Assembly: GCA_940337035.1 (NCBI GenBank)
Contig: CALNHX010002695.1
Coordinates: 62,001 to 126,000, forward strand
DNA: 64,000 nt
Reading direction: 5' to 3'
From: Agriotes lineatus
Taxonomy: Eukaryota; Arthropoda; Insecta; Coleoptera; Elateridae
Shown here one piece after another: positions 43,130 to 54,689 of the stretch (positions are counted from its first letter, which is position 1; each line of letters starts with the position of its first letter). A model generated the notes under the pieces. It searched no databases and was not told the DNA's origin. It saw only the letters and a list, made by a program, of their open reading frames with translations. The position numbers were made by a program, and so were the translations under genes.

Positions 43130-44220
43130 TGCTGGTAGAGAGAAAGAAGTGACTATTATTTACCTGGATTTACCAAAACGGAAGCATGACATTGATGTGG
43201 TTAAAAGATGATGATAGGTGTACTAATAATAGGAGATTGAAATCAAAAGATAAGAGATTCACAGTGCTTCATGCAGGCTATGGTCGTGGTTTTCTACCGG
43301 GATGTGACCTTCGAGTGAAAAATTGAACATTGAGATTACCACAAAAATATGAACAGCAAAATTATTCAAAAGTGGGTAGAAAATCAGTTGATGCCAGATC
43401 TAACTAGCAGTGAGGGTAAATGTGTTATCGTTGTTGCTAATCACTCAGTATTTTCGAGAAGAGACCAACTACCAATTCGAATACAAAACTCTCCAGGCCT
43501 GGCTGTATAAAAACAAAATTAATTTTGAAAAAAGCGATTTTAAAAACAACCCCATTGAATTTATATGGACATTCTATAAAAAACTATACAGGGTGTTGAA
43601 AAAAAGGGTAAAATATTGTATCCACTTATAGATCTCATCAATACAAACAAAAAAGTCCTAATAAACATGGGTCCGGAAATGCTTTGTTTCTGAGATACAT
43701 TGTTAAAGTTTAAAAAAAACAGCCGCCCCTGGAATAAACAAAATCTAAGTGTACCAGAACATGATCATTAACAGCTAGTAAACCTGCAAAGTTTCACTAA
43801 AATCAGTTAAGGGCTTTTTAGGTATTGAAGAGAGAAAATAGCTTCTAAATTAAAGTAACTATCCAGAAAGAAAAATTGGTAGTGATTATACCGGGGGTTA
43901 AAAAAATATAGATGGATAATTTATTGTGACGAAGTTTTTAAACACCCTGCAATTTTCGAAATTAGGGTTTATTCTTCAAAAAGCTATTGTTTACTGGTAC
44001 AAACGTATGGCCAAAAAATGAATAAAACCTATCAAAGATTTTTCAACTTATTTGAAAAAAATGTAAAAAGTTAATCGTTTTTAAAGCCCTCTAGCGGTTA
44101 AACTAAGCAACTTTGTATATAGGTAAGTTGAGTTAAATCATCATATTTTTGCTCAAGAAATATGTGGTTAACGGATTGACCTCCTTTTTAGGGACACCCT
44201 GTATAAAGATAGACTGTCAG
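43130..44220 (+). pseudogene. Broken DDE transposase fragment, plus strand
   Basis: Pieces in shifted frames: IIYLDLPKRKHDIDVVK (position of the first Asp motif), KDKRFTVLHAGYGRGFLPGC, NMNSKIIQKWVENQLMPDL and GKCVIVVANHSVFS (where DNAPYHS stands in the relative). They parallel the minus-strand transposase at 58,935-60,775 block by block. It is interrupted from 43,589 by a MITE. Multiple stops make it inactive. Confidence 0.55.
43589..44201. mobile_element. 613-bp MITE (CAGGGTGTT ends), TATA flanks
   Basis: Starts CAGGGTGTTGAAAAAAAGGG and ends ...GGGACACCCTG, flanked by TATA (43,585-43,588; 44,202-44,205). The terminal CAGGGTGT resembles the 34,486 MITE ends, but the interior differs. Non-coding. 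Confidence 0.75.
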
Positions 44221-44625
44221 CAACCCCCACTTGTCTGATACAAGCAATGTATCAGGAATCAGCCAATATAGAATCCATTTGAAAGGTCGAACTTCGAGTT
44301 TTGGGTGATAATATCTTAGAATATAAAGACTTCTTTATATTCTAAGGAAATGACCGTGTTGCATACTCTTATATTTTTTGTAGAACAACTAATTTGCATA
44401 CAATTTATATATGAATGTTTTTCCATTTGAACAATTATTTACCGTTCTACAGCGCCGCAAAGGTCGCAAGTCACGTAGACTCTAATACATTTAGTGTGCA
44501 CTTTTGAACGACACTGCCCTCGAGTGTGTCGCACCAATTGTTTTCTACACCACCTTTGAGGTACAGTTTATAGCACGTTTCTTTTACTGGGTTGCTTCTC
44601 ACGAACTCTTCCTGGAGGAGACTAA
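44206..44625. other. Unassigned stretch before the nuclease pseudogene
   Basis: Non-coding as read. It may hold decayed upstream exons of the following pseudogene, but no frame is convincing. Confidence 0.3.
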
Positions 44626-45959
44626 GTAGCCATCAGCACTGGTCTTGTTGAAGATCCTCGTCTCATTAATTGCCATCTCTCAGAGGAAACCGGTACGGCA
44701 ATGTTGTCCAAGGTAGTGGAACAACATACTTTCGAATCATTGTCATATAGACAAAAAGACAAGGTGCTCCCTTTGGCGGCCTTGTCTAGCAATATCAAGA
44801 TAGACGACACTCGTGTTCCCATCAATGCGTTGCTCCTATTTCAGCAAATTTCCTTCACGAAGCAAGATTATCTCGCGTACAAACTCGCGCTGTATCTATT
44901 GTCACTGTTTTCTGATAAGACCATGCAGAAGGGTGCAAAATCTTCCTTGTACATCGCCTTTTCGCCTATGGACCTTGTTGATTTTGGAGAAAGGCCATAT
45001 TTCGTGATCGAAGGAGGTTTCTTTATGCACAAAGTCGTGTGGGATCGCGGTGTAACTTTTAAATAAACTTGCGAAAAGTACATCAAGTACATTAAAGATC
45101 ATTTCGGCACATCGGTGAAAATAATTTTCGATGGATACTCAGACGACCCAGAAATTTTCGGCACGAAAACGTGGGATCGACTTAGTAGAACAAAGAATCA
45201 ACGTTACGCTGACGTCATCTATACCAGCACTACAGTTCCAACAACTATTCAAGAAAAAATTCTAGAAAACTAGAAAAACAAGGCCACATTCATCCAACCA
45301 GTTAGAAAAGAATTTGAAGATTGCAATTTTACAGTCGAAGAAGCACTGGGAGATGCCGACTATCTAATTGTTCATTCCGCGATCAAGGAGTTTTACTTCT
45401 ATGATTCTGTAACCATTATCGCCAAAGACATCGACATATTGGTCCTTCTGACGGCACTAGGATGGAACTGCGCAAACGTTTTCCTTTGCAAGCCTGGAAA
45501 ACTAAATACGAAAGAACAGCATTACTCTACATCATGCGTGAAAGACGGCGATGCTGTATCAAAACATATCTTGTTCTTGCATACATTTGCTGGTTGTGAC
45601 ACAATATCCGCAGCTTACGGTATGGGCAGAAATAATGGAAAAGACACCTAACCTGGAATCTGAAGCAAATCACTTTGTGCAGAAAGATGTAAATGCAGAA
45701 TTCATGGCATTTGCGGGAAAGCAATTTTTTATTGCTCTGTACAGCGGAGACATCCATAAAGGCAAGTCAATCAACTTGCTGCGATATAAACACTTCGCAA
45801 AATCCCTTGCAAAGTCAAAGTTCAATCTGGCATCCCTGCCATCTACAAAAGACTCTGCCAGGATGCACGCATTCTGAACATACCATCAAGTTCAAACTTG
45901 GCTTGGAAATGACACTCTACCCGCGGAAAGATGGGGCTGGAAGAAAAGTGGTCGAACTT
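44626..45959 (+). pseudogene. PIN/XPG-like nuclease-domain protein, broken
   Basis: Coding pieces run VAISTGLVEDPRLINCHLSE, a 121-codon stretch from 44,701, a stop at 45,064, then TCEKYIKYIKDHFG, KIIFDGYSDDPEIFGTKTWD, a stop at 45,271, FTVEEALGDADYLIVHSAIK, VTIIAKDIDILVLLTAL, ILFLHTFAGCDTISAAYGMG and LRYKHFAKSLAKSKFNLASL. The order D-A-D, then A-K-D-I-D-I-L-V-L-L, then G-C-D-T-x-A-x-x-G-x-G is the acidic-residue and hairpin pattern of FEN1/XPG-type PIN nucleases. Multi-copy proteins with this layout occur in arthropods and cnidarians, often ending in a Cys-rich CXC region (recalled, not checked). Two stops and two frameshifts are visible, and the C-terminus is cut at 45,959 by the gypsy LTR. 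Confidence 0.6.
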
Positions 45960-47351
45960 TGAAACAATAAAGAAGCCGACCTGCGATTGATTACTAATAA
46001 TAATCAATGGTACTAAAAATCGCAGATCAACCACCTTACAGTCTATACACCACGGCAGCTCTGAAAGGTCTTTACTTACCGCGATGGCCGAGCTAACTCA
46101 CTTTCGGGGATTTAGTCTTGGGTCTAATCATCAACTGTATCCCTGCAATCTCTTCAAAAAACAACAGAGCGCCAGAAATCCGAAGACTTCAAGTAATTAC
46201 TAAAATAACTACAAGCAACTAGCGTTTATTTAATAATCAATTATCAGTTGTCTTGTAAAGTCAGTAATAAACATTAAGATTGTTTTAAATATAATCGAAA
46301 TGTCATAATACAGTAGTGTAAATATATTGACGGATGCAGCAAGCACCAAAGTTAAAACCCATTTTGGGGTTCCCAAATTAAGTTTGAATATCAGATCACT
46401 CAAGGAATAAGCTTATTTCTCTCATATCGTTCAACCGTTTACCCGGTTATTGAATTCAAGAGGCGTCTAAGCACCTTTTACAAATTGCCTAATAAACATC
46501 AAAATTAAAGTTCAATGATTGATCAAGTTTAAATATCGTAATAATCAAATACATATCAAATAAAAGCATATGTTAAAATTAACTATATAATTAAGTTATA
46601 ATCAAGACTAATTGTAAACTTGACAGTGGTTGGTTTTGGAAATTAAATTTCTGATATTAATTATGCTTAGTAGTGAATAATTGTAACCAGCCGAGCCAGA
46701 TAAATTCTAAGGCCGGTTTGGTCATCTGCTTTCAAAATGAATGATAACTGCCAAGATAGGCACTAACCTTGGATATCGCCGCTTGTTAAGTGTGGGCAGA
46801 AGAGCTGGCTGGAGTTGCTGTTGTGAACTACTAAGGTTGTCTTAATGGCCCGTGATCGAAGCAGAATGAAATCCCATGTTGAGATGTTTAAGATGAACTT
46901 CATTCGGCGGAATCGATAATTAAGGCGGCTCGGTGTCCAGATTGAATTTGCTGGTTCAAACTATTATTTAAGAGCTAAGAAAAAAAGGAATTAATATGTG
47001 AATAATGAACAAAGAAGCGCAATCATACCTGATTTAGGTTATCAGCTCTCGAAAACGAAATTAATTAATTGTAGTGCAATAGCACTCACAATGATTTCAC
47101 AAAAGCCTGTTGCTTCGTTGAAGTGCAAGAAAGAAGTGCTCGCGAACAAGGTATCGGTGAGAAAACAGCTGAAGAGTGGCACGCTGCGATAACGAACAAT
47201 TCGGGAAATCCAGAATCGGTACCATTGCGCTGAACAAGATTTGATATTATTTGAAATACAGCGGATTATAACTCAAGTGAAAATATACGGGCTGGCCCGA
47301 AATAGATGGGTAATTGGGGAAACAAATAGACAGAGCTAAAGATTTGTTTCA
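45960..47351 (-). repeat. Gypsy 3' LTR (complete)
   Basis: 1,392 bp, starting TGAAAC and ending GTTTCA in plus orientation, a perfect 6-bp inverted terminus. The left end matches the LTR at 53,679 base for base over long stretches. The right end is set by the GTTTCA followed by CTCCCCACG, the complement of a purine tract. Confidence 0.85.
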
Positions 47352-47360
47352 CTCCCCACG
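47352..47360 (-). other. Gypsy polypurine tract
   Basis: On the minus strand CGTGGGGAG immediately precedes the LTR start TGAAAC, the expected plus-strand primer position. Confidence 0.65.
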
Positions 47361-48775
47361 GCCAGATTTTTAACAGAGTAACAACCTGGGAAAAACGTAC
47401 AGAAATACCTGAGATATAATTATAATGAACTAATTACAATAAAGTCATCGTCAGTCAGAAGAAGACGAAAGGAAAATAGGGAGAATAAAGAAGGATTTGG
47501 AAAAAGTCCGATGTCTGTCAGTCAGTCGGTCAACGCAGGGCTGTGTGAAAAGAAGCTATTGTAGTGAAATTGAAAATAAGCAAACGGAGAGGACGCCGTT
47601 GATCATAGACACTCAGCGCGGGCCCCCGTAGTGATCACCGCGAATGTAAGCGACTGTGAAAAAAAAGCGCCAACAAAAAAACCTAAACCCTGCTGGTCGA
47701 GGGAAAGTGGACAGTCCAGCAACGACTGCACATTGAAACACTGTGTGAAATAACACACAGAGAAACACCGGAGGTAAGTCACAAAAACTTACTCCTGTAT
47801 GAAACATTGCAGAATTGGAAGTACTACGACAAAAAAGTTCGGGTGAAAACCCAGGAGAAAGTTCCAAAAACCATACCCGCCCCGAATTTGACTAGAGACC
47901 CCAGAAGCCGGAGGGAACGACCGCACCACCACCAAACGCAGCTTAAGCATTCAGCCAGTCGTCGCAGCTAGATGAAAAAATCGCGCCGGTGGCGGACTGA
48001 ATGTAGCTCCCTCACCGAGTCAGATGGCAACACAATCGCTCGCCCCGAACCCCAGAAATCTCCACAAAACCGAAAGAGACCCGCCCCCAAAAACCATTAA
48101 AGATAAAACCCAAGCATGGACTCATGCGTACCACAAATCATAACGGCCACTAAAGAACTTAGTAATCTCGGCCTGACGCTTTAAGATATCTTGTGAAGCG
48201 AGAGGGGGAAAAGAAAATAAAAAATATTTGATGGAAACGTTTCCCAAAAAGAGACCGACCCTGCATGCCCAACCAACCACCCTAAATAAATCCTGCAGGT
48301 CTAGAAACTCGATTACGGCTAATTCCATCGTCAGAAAGACACACTTTGAAAAAGTAAAGAAGGCTCACACATTCATCACGAAAGCAATTCACCTAAACAC
48401 TTGTTTCACTATCAACAATAAACTCAAAAAGAGTTCGACAAAAGGTCCAATCGCTATCTATAAGGAAGCGAGGAAATCCGTCACTCATAAGAGCTTCACC
48501 TAATATAATCGAATGATAGGGAAAAGTAACATCAAATCGGTAATTGGGGAATCGCTCAAAGTGCTTAACTAGCACTCAAAAGCAAAAAAATATACGGCTT
48601 AAAGGAGCACGCAATAAACAGTAATCATAATAATAGAAATTGGTTATCATGTCGAAAAGGGTGAGAATAATGTAGATAGTATACTACTATCCGTAGGGTC
48701 AATAGACGAGATAAGCTAAACATGCACATACATCATCATACATACGATCATACACACAATCATGCGCACCAAAAT
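47361..48775 (-). other. Gypsy 3' non-coding region, no env found
   Basis: About 1.4 kb between the integrase stop and the polypurine tract. No env-like protein with a signal peptide, furin site or membrane anchor could be read on either strand. The short open frames here are not supported. Confidence 0.6.
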
Positions 48776-49660
48776 TCACTCCTCCACGTATCCTTCTCCA
48801 AAGTAAGGTTTTAAATCTTGAATATGCCAAACTCCAACGTTCTTATTGTCGGCGACGGTCACTAACTGATAAGTAAGAAGACCGGTAACTTTTAGTACTC
48901 TGCATTTGACATATTTAGGAGCCAATTTCTGATTGAAGGATTTAGACGCTTCTGATAAGACGTAGTTCCTTTTCCAAACTAAATCATTGACATTAAATTT
49001 TAATGGACGTTTACGCAAGTTGTAGTGCTTGGAATTGCGTTGGTAGGAATTATTGAGGCGTTTAACAACGTCTTGATAAAGTTCAGAAAGCTGGTTAACG
49101 TCTGAAACCAGGTCTTCACGAGTTTCTAAAGACAACTCTTCCTCTTGAAAGTTCTTAAGACGACCGTAATAAGTCCCAGAAACTGGTACAGTAATCCCAA
49201 AATTTAAGAAAGAAGGGGTGTAACTCGTTACCTCATGAACGGCGTTACGCAAAGCGTGTGCAACTTGATAAAGATGTTCGTCCCACGAACGATGATTATC
49301 CAAAACATAGGAGCGAAGAGCAGTACCGATGACTCGGTTAACTCTCTCGACAAAATTAACTTGAGGATGGTAAGAAGCATTATACCAAACTTGTTGAACT
49401 TGGTATTGTTTCATCAAGGCCTTAAATTGGGAACTTATAAATTGTGGTCCGTTATCAACCATACATATTTGAGGGACACCAAAAATGAGGAAGATTTCGT
49501 TCTCCAAAAACTTGGCTACTGCTTTAGCAGTGGCAGCGCGAACAGCTTTAACTAGGGTAAACTTGGTTAGCCAATCACATACAACTATGATAGAAGTGTT
49601 ACAATTTTTCGTACGAGGTAAAGGACCTATTATGTCAATTGACAAACATTGAAAAGGGTA
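48776..49660 (-). pseudogene. Gypsy integrase core and C-terminal domain
   Basis: Open frame of 289 codons with the DDE triad: Asp in L-S-I-D-I-I-G-P, Asp in M-V-D-N-G-P-Q-F, Glu in N-F-V-E-R-V-N-R-V. The C-terminal part (RNSKHYNLRKRPLKFNVNDL then VWKRNY) is the usual basic/SH3-like tail. It is separated from its zinc-binding N-terminal domain by a MITE of about 520 bp. Integrase inserts the cDNA. Confidence 0.85.
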
Positions 49661-49664
49661 TAAA

Positions 49665-50188
49665 ATCTTATTTTTTCACTTGCGGGACTAAAGTTGGCAC
49701 TTTAGTCACTTATTTCAGGGACTAAAGTAGCTCATTTACTCTCTAGGGACAGAAGTAAGTACTTTAGCCTCTAGGGACTAAAGTAAAAAATGTTACTGTA
49801 TCTATGGTAATCCATGGTAAATTCGGGGTTATCAGGTTAGGTTTCGCGTCAGTTTTGACATAAACTGACGCAAAACCTAAGCTACTAACCTCGAATTTGA
49901 CATAATTGTGAGCTCTTGTCATAATGACTTACAGTGCCACCAACTTTAAAATTTACCAAAGGCTACTAATTTTAAAATAATTGTAACTAAAATGTCAATA
50001 AATGACGTTTAAAAAAACGGGTTTTCGTTTTAAATCTTCCTGCAACGTGAAAAAAATAGTATATGCAACTCGGAGAGAATGCTATTTTGCTTCAGTGCAA
50101 TTTCTGACTCTCGGGCTTCGCCCTCGAGTCAGAAATTGTACCTCAGCAAAATAACGCATTTCTCTCCCTTATTGCATAATCTACTATT
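49665..50188. mobile_element. MITE-like insertion in the gypsy integrase
   Basis: Separates the integrase HHCC part (ends LARPGLMG) from the core (LYPFQCLSIDIIG). It contains a hairpin module (TCAGGTTAGGTTTCGCGTCAG against CTGACGCAAAACCTAAG), GGGACTAAAG repeats at about 49,685-49,795, and a second hairpin near 50,100. About 300 bp are shared with 61,985-62,275. The exact ends and target duplication are not resolved; joining the flanks leaves a one-base offset. Confidence 0.75.
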
Positions 50189-50189
50189 T

Positions 50190-50861
50190 TGCCCATTAAA
50201 CCAGGTCTAGCAAGCTGACTAACTTTACTCGCAGCACATGTTTCACAATGGCGTATGTAACGGATGACATCGGCACGCATTTTAGGCCAGTAATATTGTT
50301 CAGCAATCTTACAAAAGGTATTATAACTTCCCAAGTGAGCAGATGTAGGACTGTCATGAAAGAGTTTGTAAATTTCAGTTCGTCGAGAACGGGGTATAAC
50401 CTGTTTCCATTCCACTAAATTGCTAACGATGGCGTGACGGTTGGGAACATACTTAAAAAGTCGGTGATTTTCAATTCGCCAAGTGGGAAATTGATTAGGA
50501 CTTTGGCTAACACGTTCAAGCATTTTTAAGTACCAAGAGTCTAAGTCACCATCAACAAGTTTTAGAGCGGAAACCTGAATAGGAGCTCGCGATAAAGCAT
50601 CGGGAACTACATTATGTTTGCCCTGTCGGTGTCGAATTGTAAAATCGTATTGCGACAGACGAACACTCCAACGGGCTAAACGGCCCGTGGGGTCTTTCAT
50701 ATTGGTAAGCCACAATAAAGAATAATAATCAGTTAACACAGTGAAATGCGTGCCTTCGATATACGGTCTGAATTTCTCAATGCCAAAGATGACAGCTAAG
50801 CACTCTCTCTCCGTGACAGAATAGTTGCGTTCGGCCTTGTTAAGGGTACGAGAAGCATAGG
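50190..50861 (-). pseudogene. Gypsy RNase H and integrase zinc domain
   Basis: Reads AYASRTLNKAERNYSVTERE, then HFTVLTDYYSLLWLTNMKDP, QGKHNVVPDALSRAP, and the zinc domain H-x-x-x-H...C-x2-C in SAHLGSYNTFCKIAEQYYWP and IRHCETCAASK. The RNase H start (the TDASxxGxGAVL block) is missing: sequence jumps from ISDLIKG at about 50,862 to YASRTLNK, an internal deletion of roughly 50-60 codons. Confidence 0.8.
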
Positions 50862-52199
50862 CGACCTTTAATTAGGTCCGAAATAGGAGTAGTAATAGTA
50901 GCAAAATTTGGGACGAAGCGACGATACCAAGAAGCTAAGCCAATAAAGCGTTTGACTTCGGTCACTGTATTTGGTTGAGGGTATGTAGTGATAGCCAAAA
51001 TTTTGTCAGGGTCGTTGCGTAAACCATTTTTATCCACGACAAAGCCGAGGTACGTAAGCCTAGGACGGCAAAATTGACATTTGTCGATATTGACAGTTAA
51101 ATTTTCGGTTTTAAGACGAGTGTAAACTTACTCTAAGGTGTCCAAGTGTTCTTTAAAGGTTCCAGACACGATAACAATATCGTCTAAATACACGAAGATG
51201 TTTTCACCCAGTAGCGCACCAAAAATGCTATCCATAAGACGTTGTTGACTAGCAGCTGCATTAGCGATACCAAACGGGACGACAGTAAACTCGAACAATC
51301 CACGTCGAGGAACTGTAAAAGCTGTTTTTTTACACGAATCAGGATGTAAAAGCTTGTTTAAGATCGATGGATGTAAGATAACGTGCATCGCGCAATTTAT
51401 CAAGAATGCTATTCAAATAAGATAAAGGATAAGCATCCTTCTTGGTAACCGAATTTAATTTTCGACCATCGAAACAAAGGCAATAAGAACCATCTTTCTT
51501 TTTTACTAATACCATTGGAGAGCTCCAAGGAGATTTCGAGGGACGAATAATACCCATCTCTAATAAGCGATCAAGTTCGTGGTCAGCATGAACTTGCATA
51601 GCAGGAGATAAAGGGTAATATCTCTGCTTAATAGGAGTTGCGTTACCCGTATCGATAGTGTGTACGACTAAATTAGTTAATCCTAAAGTAGGACCAGAAA
51701 TCTCAGCAAACTTCCCAACAACTTGGTCTAAAAGAAGCTTTTGTTGTACTGACAAATCAACTACGCCACAAATAGTCTGTAGCGAGACAGTTTCAGCCAC
51801 ATTGAAACGCCCAGCGACAAAATCAATCTCCGCTCTAAAAGCGTAGCAAAAATCAACACCTAAAGTTAGTGTAGACGGAATTGAGTCACAAATAACCGCA
51901 TCGATGGACCTAGTAATACCATCAATGGTAATAGGTAAGGCAACGGTACCTGAAATATTTTGTAGCTGACCGTCAGCAGTAGTCAAGGTAAGCGGAGACT
52001 TATTATTATATAATTTAAGATCATGTCTCTGGAGTAAATATAAACCATTACGTCCAATTAAAGTGTGATTGGCCCCCGTATCGCAGAGAGCTCGAATAAG
52101 TTCGCCATGAATATAAATAGTTAAATAGGGACGGTTGTCAGAAAGTTGTTTAGTAAATGTAGCTGAAGTGTTACAAGTCATACGGCAAAATTCATTCAC
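50862..52199 (-). pseudogene. Gypsy protease and reverse transcriptase
   Basis: Protease active site A-L-C-D-T-G-A-N-H-T (about 52,080). RT: GIIRPSKSPWSSPMVLVKKK, then YLTSIDLKQAF (first Asp), a frameshift at about 51,360, FTVVPFGIANAAASQQRLMD, FVYLDDIVIV (YLDD at about 51,180), a stop after HLDTLE (51,128), then YLGFVVDKNGLR and the thumb/connection EVKRFIGLASWYRRFVPNF. Catalytic residues survive, but the frame is broken twice. Confidence 0.88.
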
Positions 52200-52259
52200 A
52201 GTCTGTAACCAAGATTCCCAAGATAAAGTATCAGCCTTAGTATGATAGGGATATGGAAT

Positions 52260-53587
52260 AGATCGGCTGGAACATCTACCTTTTACTTTGCGTTTTTTTG
52301 GATGGCATCTAGGACAGGTTGCAAAATAACTGTTTCAGTGCCCGCAAATGTAACAAAAAATTGCCTTATCTGCTGAGCAAATATGGAAAGTATGGCGTAA
52401 TTTACGGCAGTTCCAACAAGTAGTCGTACCTTTCGCACGGTTAGGTTTAAGACCAGGATGTTTAGTAGTCATTTGAGCAGTCTGTGTCACAAGTTTTTTG
52501 TGGTAGGCTGGTAAGCTAAGTCATGTTTCAGTTGCCAAGATGAAGCAGCAGCAGGATTGCGCTACTTAGTATTTTGTAACTTAACATCTTCAAGCTTTTT
52601 GCACAAAAATGCAAGGTGTTCAATATCGTGGACTACTGTTAAAGATAATTTAGTAGCGTAAAATGGTTGCAAGTTTTTCATAATATGCTTAAGTTGAACA
52701 GATTCAGATGGTTTAATGAGTAATCGGTCAAACAAATTAAGCAGTACAGCAATAAAAAGTGAGGGTTTTTCATCAGCCCCCTGCTTGCGTTTCCTAATCT
52801 CATCCCATAATTCTTCATCAAAATCAGTAGGTAGGTAAAAAATCAGATCGCAATCTAGCTACCAATTCGTGCCAGTTTGAGACCCGGTGATGCATAGCAC
52901 TGTACCATACCAACCGTCGACCCGAGAAGAGATCAACAGCACTAGAAAATAATTGGTCGTAAGAAATGTTACGCGCTACACTAAGTTCTTGTGAAATGTA
53001 GATGAAGCAGCTGGGTTAGAATGGTCAATGATAATAGGGTTGTCACCAATATTATCTGCTATAGGTTCAGTAGCGTCAGAATTAAGTGACGCTACTGTAG
53101 TAGCGGGATCAACAACAACAATTGTAGTGGCATCAACATCTGAGAGCAAAGGGATAGTTTGTAATTGCGAGTCGTCATGATCATTACCAAGTGGCTGTAA
53201 CAAATCTAAACATTGGCTGATAAGGGTAGCATGCTCATGTTCCTGTTCAGAGGAGGGTTGTAGTCTAGTTAATCGTGAATAGAGATGTGTCAATCGCGTA
53301 TCAAGTCTAGCACATTCCGAGTCGGAAGGCGCACCCGAAAAGGCAGTGACTAACACAGAAAGTTCAGCTAATTTGCCTGTACAAGCATCAAGCTCAAATT
53401 GGACATCAAACGGTGCTGCTAATTGATAAGCGCCAAGTATAGAAGGGTCAGCTTTTTCTAGCATTAGTCTCGCACGCAAAGACCTACGTCGTTGATCAAC
53501 GTTCATAACTTCCACCGCGTCCCGGTCAAAGCCCCTAAACAGTAGTTCATACAGCAACTCGTCCACCCGAAGCGTGTTGACATTCAT
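52260..53587 (-). pseudogene. Gypsy gag
   Basis: Start ATG at 53,587 (MNVNTLRVDELLYELLFRGF), the first good start after the PBS. A capsid-type segment follows a frame break near 52,976 (LRSDFLPTDFDEELWDEIRK, then LFIAVLLNLFDRLL). Zinc-knuckle-like cysteines occur near 52,320-52,430 (CWNCRK, then CYICGH). Frame breaks and a stop at about 52,560 leave it inactive. An in-frame extension upstream of 53,587 runs through the PBS and is discounted. Confidence 0.75.
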
Positions 53588-53659
53588 TTTGAGTAAACAA
53601 TTTAATCTAAACTTACTAAATAATTGCAGGTTACACAGTTGATGTAATACCAAAATTGG

Positions 53660-53678
53660 GCCCCACGTTGGGCGCCAG
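53660..53678 (-). other. Gypsy primer-binding site (tRNA-Lys)
   Basis: Minus strand reads TGGCGCCCAACGTGGGGC one base after the LTR end. This is the known 18-nt complement of the 3' end of tRNA-Lys(1,2) used by Osvaldo and by several retroviruses. Confidence 0.88.
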
Positions 53679-54566
53679 TGAAACAATAAAGAAGCCGACC
53701 TGCGATTGATTACTAATAATAATCAATGGTACTAAAAATCGCAGATCAACCACCTTACAGTTTATACACCACGGCAGCTCTGAAAGGTCTTTACTTACCG
53801 CGATGGCCGAGCTAACTCACTTTCGAGGATTTAGTCTTGGGTCTAATCATCAACTGAAATTTCTTAAAAAACAGGGCGCCAAAGATTTCAAGCAATTACT
53901 AAAATAACTACAAGCAACTAGCGTTTATTTAATAATCAGTTATCAGTTGTCTTGTAACGTCAGTAATAAACATTAAGATTGTTTTAAATATAATCAAAAT
54001 GTCATAATACAGTAGTGTAAATATATTGAAGGATGCAGCACGCACCAAAGTTAAAACCCCTTTCGGGTTCCCCAATTAAGTTTGAATATCAAATCACTCA
54101 AGGAATAAGCTTATTTCTCTCATATCGTTCAACCGTTTACCCGGTTATTGAATTCAAGAGGCCTGTAAGCACCTTTTACAAATTGCCTAATAAATATCAA
54201 AATTATAGTTCAATGATTGATCAAGTTTAAATATCGTAATAATCAAATACATATCAAATAAAAGCATATGTTAAAATTAACTATATAATTAAGTTATAAT
54301 CAAGACTGTAATTGCAAACTTGACAGTGGTTGGTTTTGGAAATTAAATTTCTGATATTAATTATGCTTAGTGGTAAATAATTGTAACCAGCCGAACCGGT
54401 TTGGTCATCTGCTTTCAAAATGAATGATAACTGCCAAGATAGGCACTAACCTTGGATATCGGCGCCTGTTAAGTGTGGGCGAAAAAGCTGGCTAGGGTTG
54501 CTGTTGTGAACTACCAAGGTTGTCTTAATCGCCCGTGATCGAAGCAGAATCAAATCCCAGGTTGAG
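53679..54566 (-). repeat. Gypsy 5' LTR, truncated
   Basis: Begins TGAAACAATAAAGAAGCC exactly like 45,960 and follows it to about 54,566 (AGGTTGAG). There sequence diverges to the Penelope-like terminus, so about 500 bp of the LTR (U3 side) is missing. Small indels (near 53,865) separate the two LTRs. Confidence 0.88.
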
Positions 54567-54609
54567 CAGTTCTTATATTGAATCTGTTTCCGATTCTTCT
54601 GTTTGTCGG

Positions 54610-54685
54610 AAACTCCCGAAACGTGTGAAATACACCCTAGGCAGTGGAAAAAGTCCGGTAAAATATATCATAATAGACCACTGCC
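54610..54685 (+). repeat. Penelope 5' terminal repeat
   Basis: AACTCCCGAAACGTGTGAAA through ACCACTGCC, closely matching 58,010-58,085. The CTGAAGA-side strand of the hammerhead-like core is not preserved in this copy. Confidence 0.75.
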
Positions 54686-54689
54686 AAAA

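Larger units (their letters stand above)
45960..54566 (-). mobile_element. Gypsy (Osvaldo-type) LTR retrotransposon, degenerate
   Basis: Two direct LTRs (45,960-47,351 and 53,679-54,566) bracket gag, protease, RT, RNase H and integrase, all on the minus strand, with a PBS complementary to tRNA-Lys next to the right (5') LTR and a purine tract next to the left (3') LTR. Protease-RT-RNase H-integrase order identifies Ty3/gypsy; a tRNA-Lys primer and very long LTRs recall Osvaldo/Ulysses. Stops, frameshifts, an RT/RNase H deletion and a MITE in the integrase make it dead. The 5' LTR is truncated by the Penelope-like element, so no target duplication can be checked. Confidence 0.9.

Noticed and set aside
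47361..48775. Possible env gene of the gypsy element
   Set aside because: No frame of sufficient length with signal peptide, cleavage site or membrane anchor was found on the element's strand.
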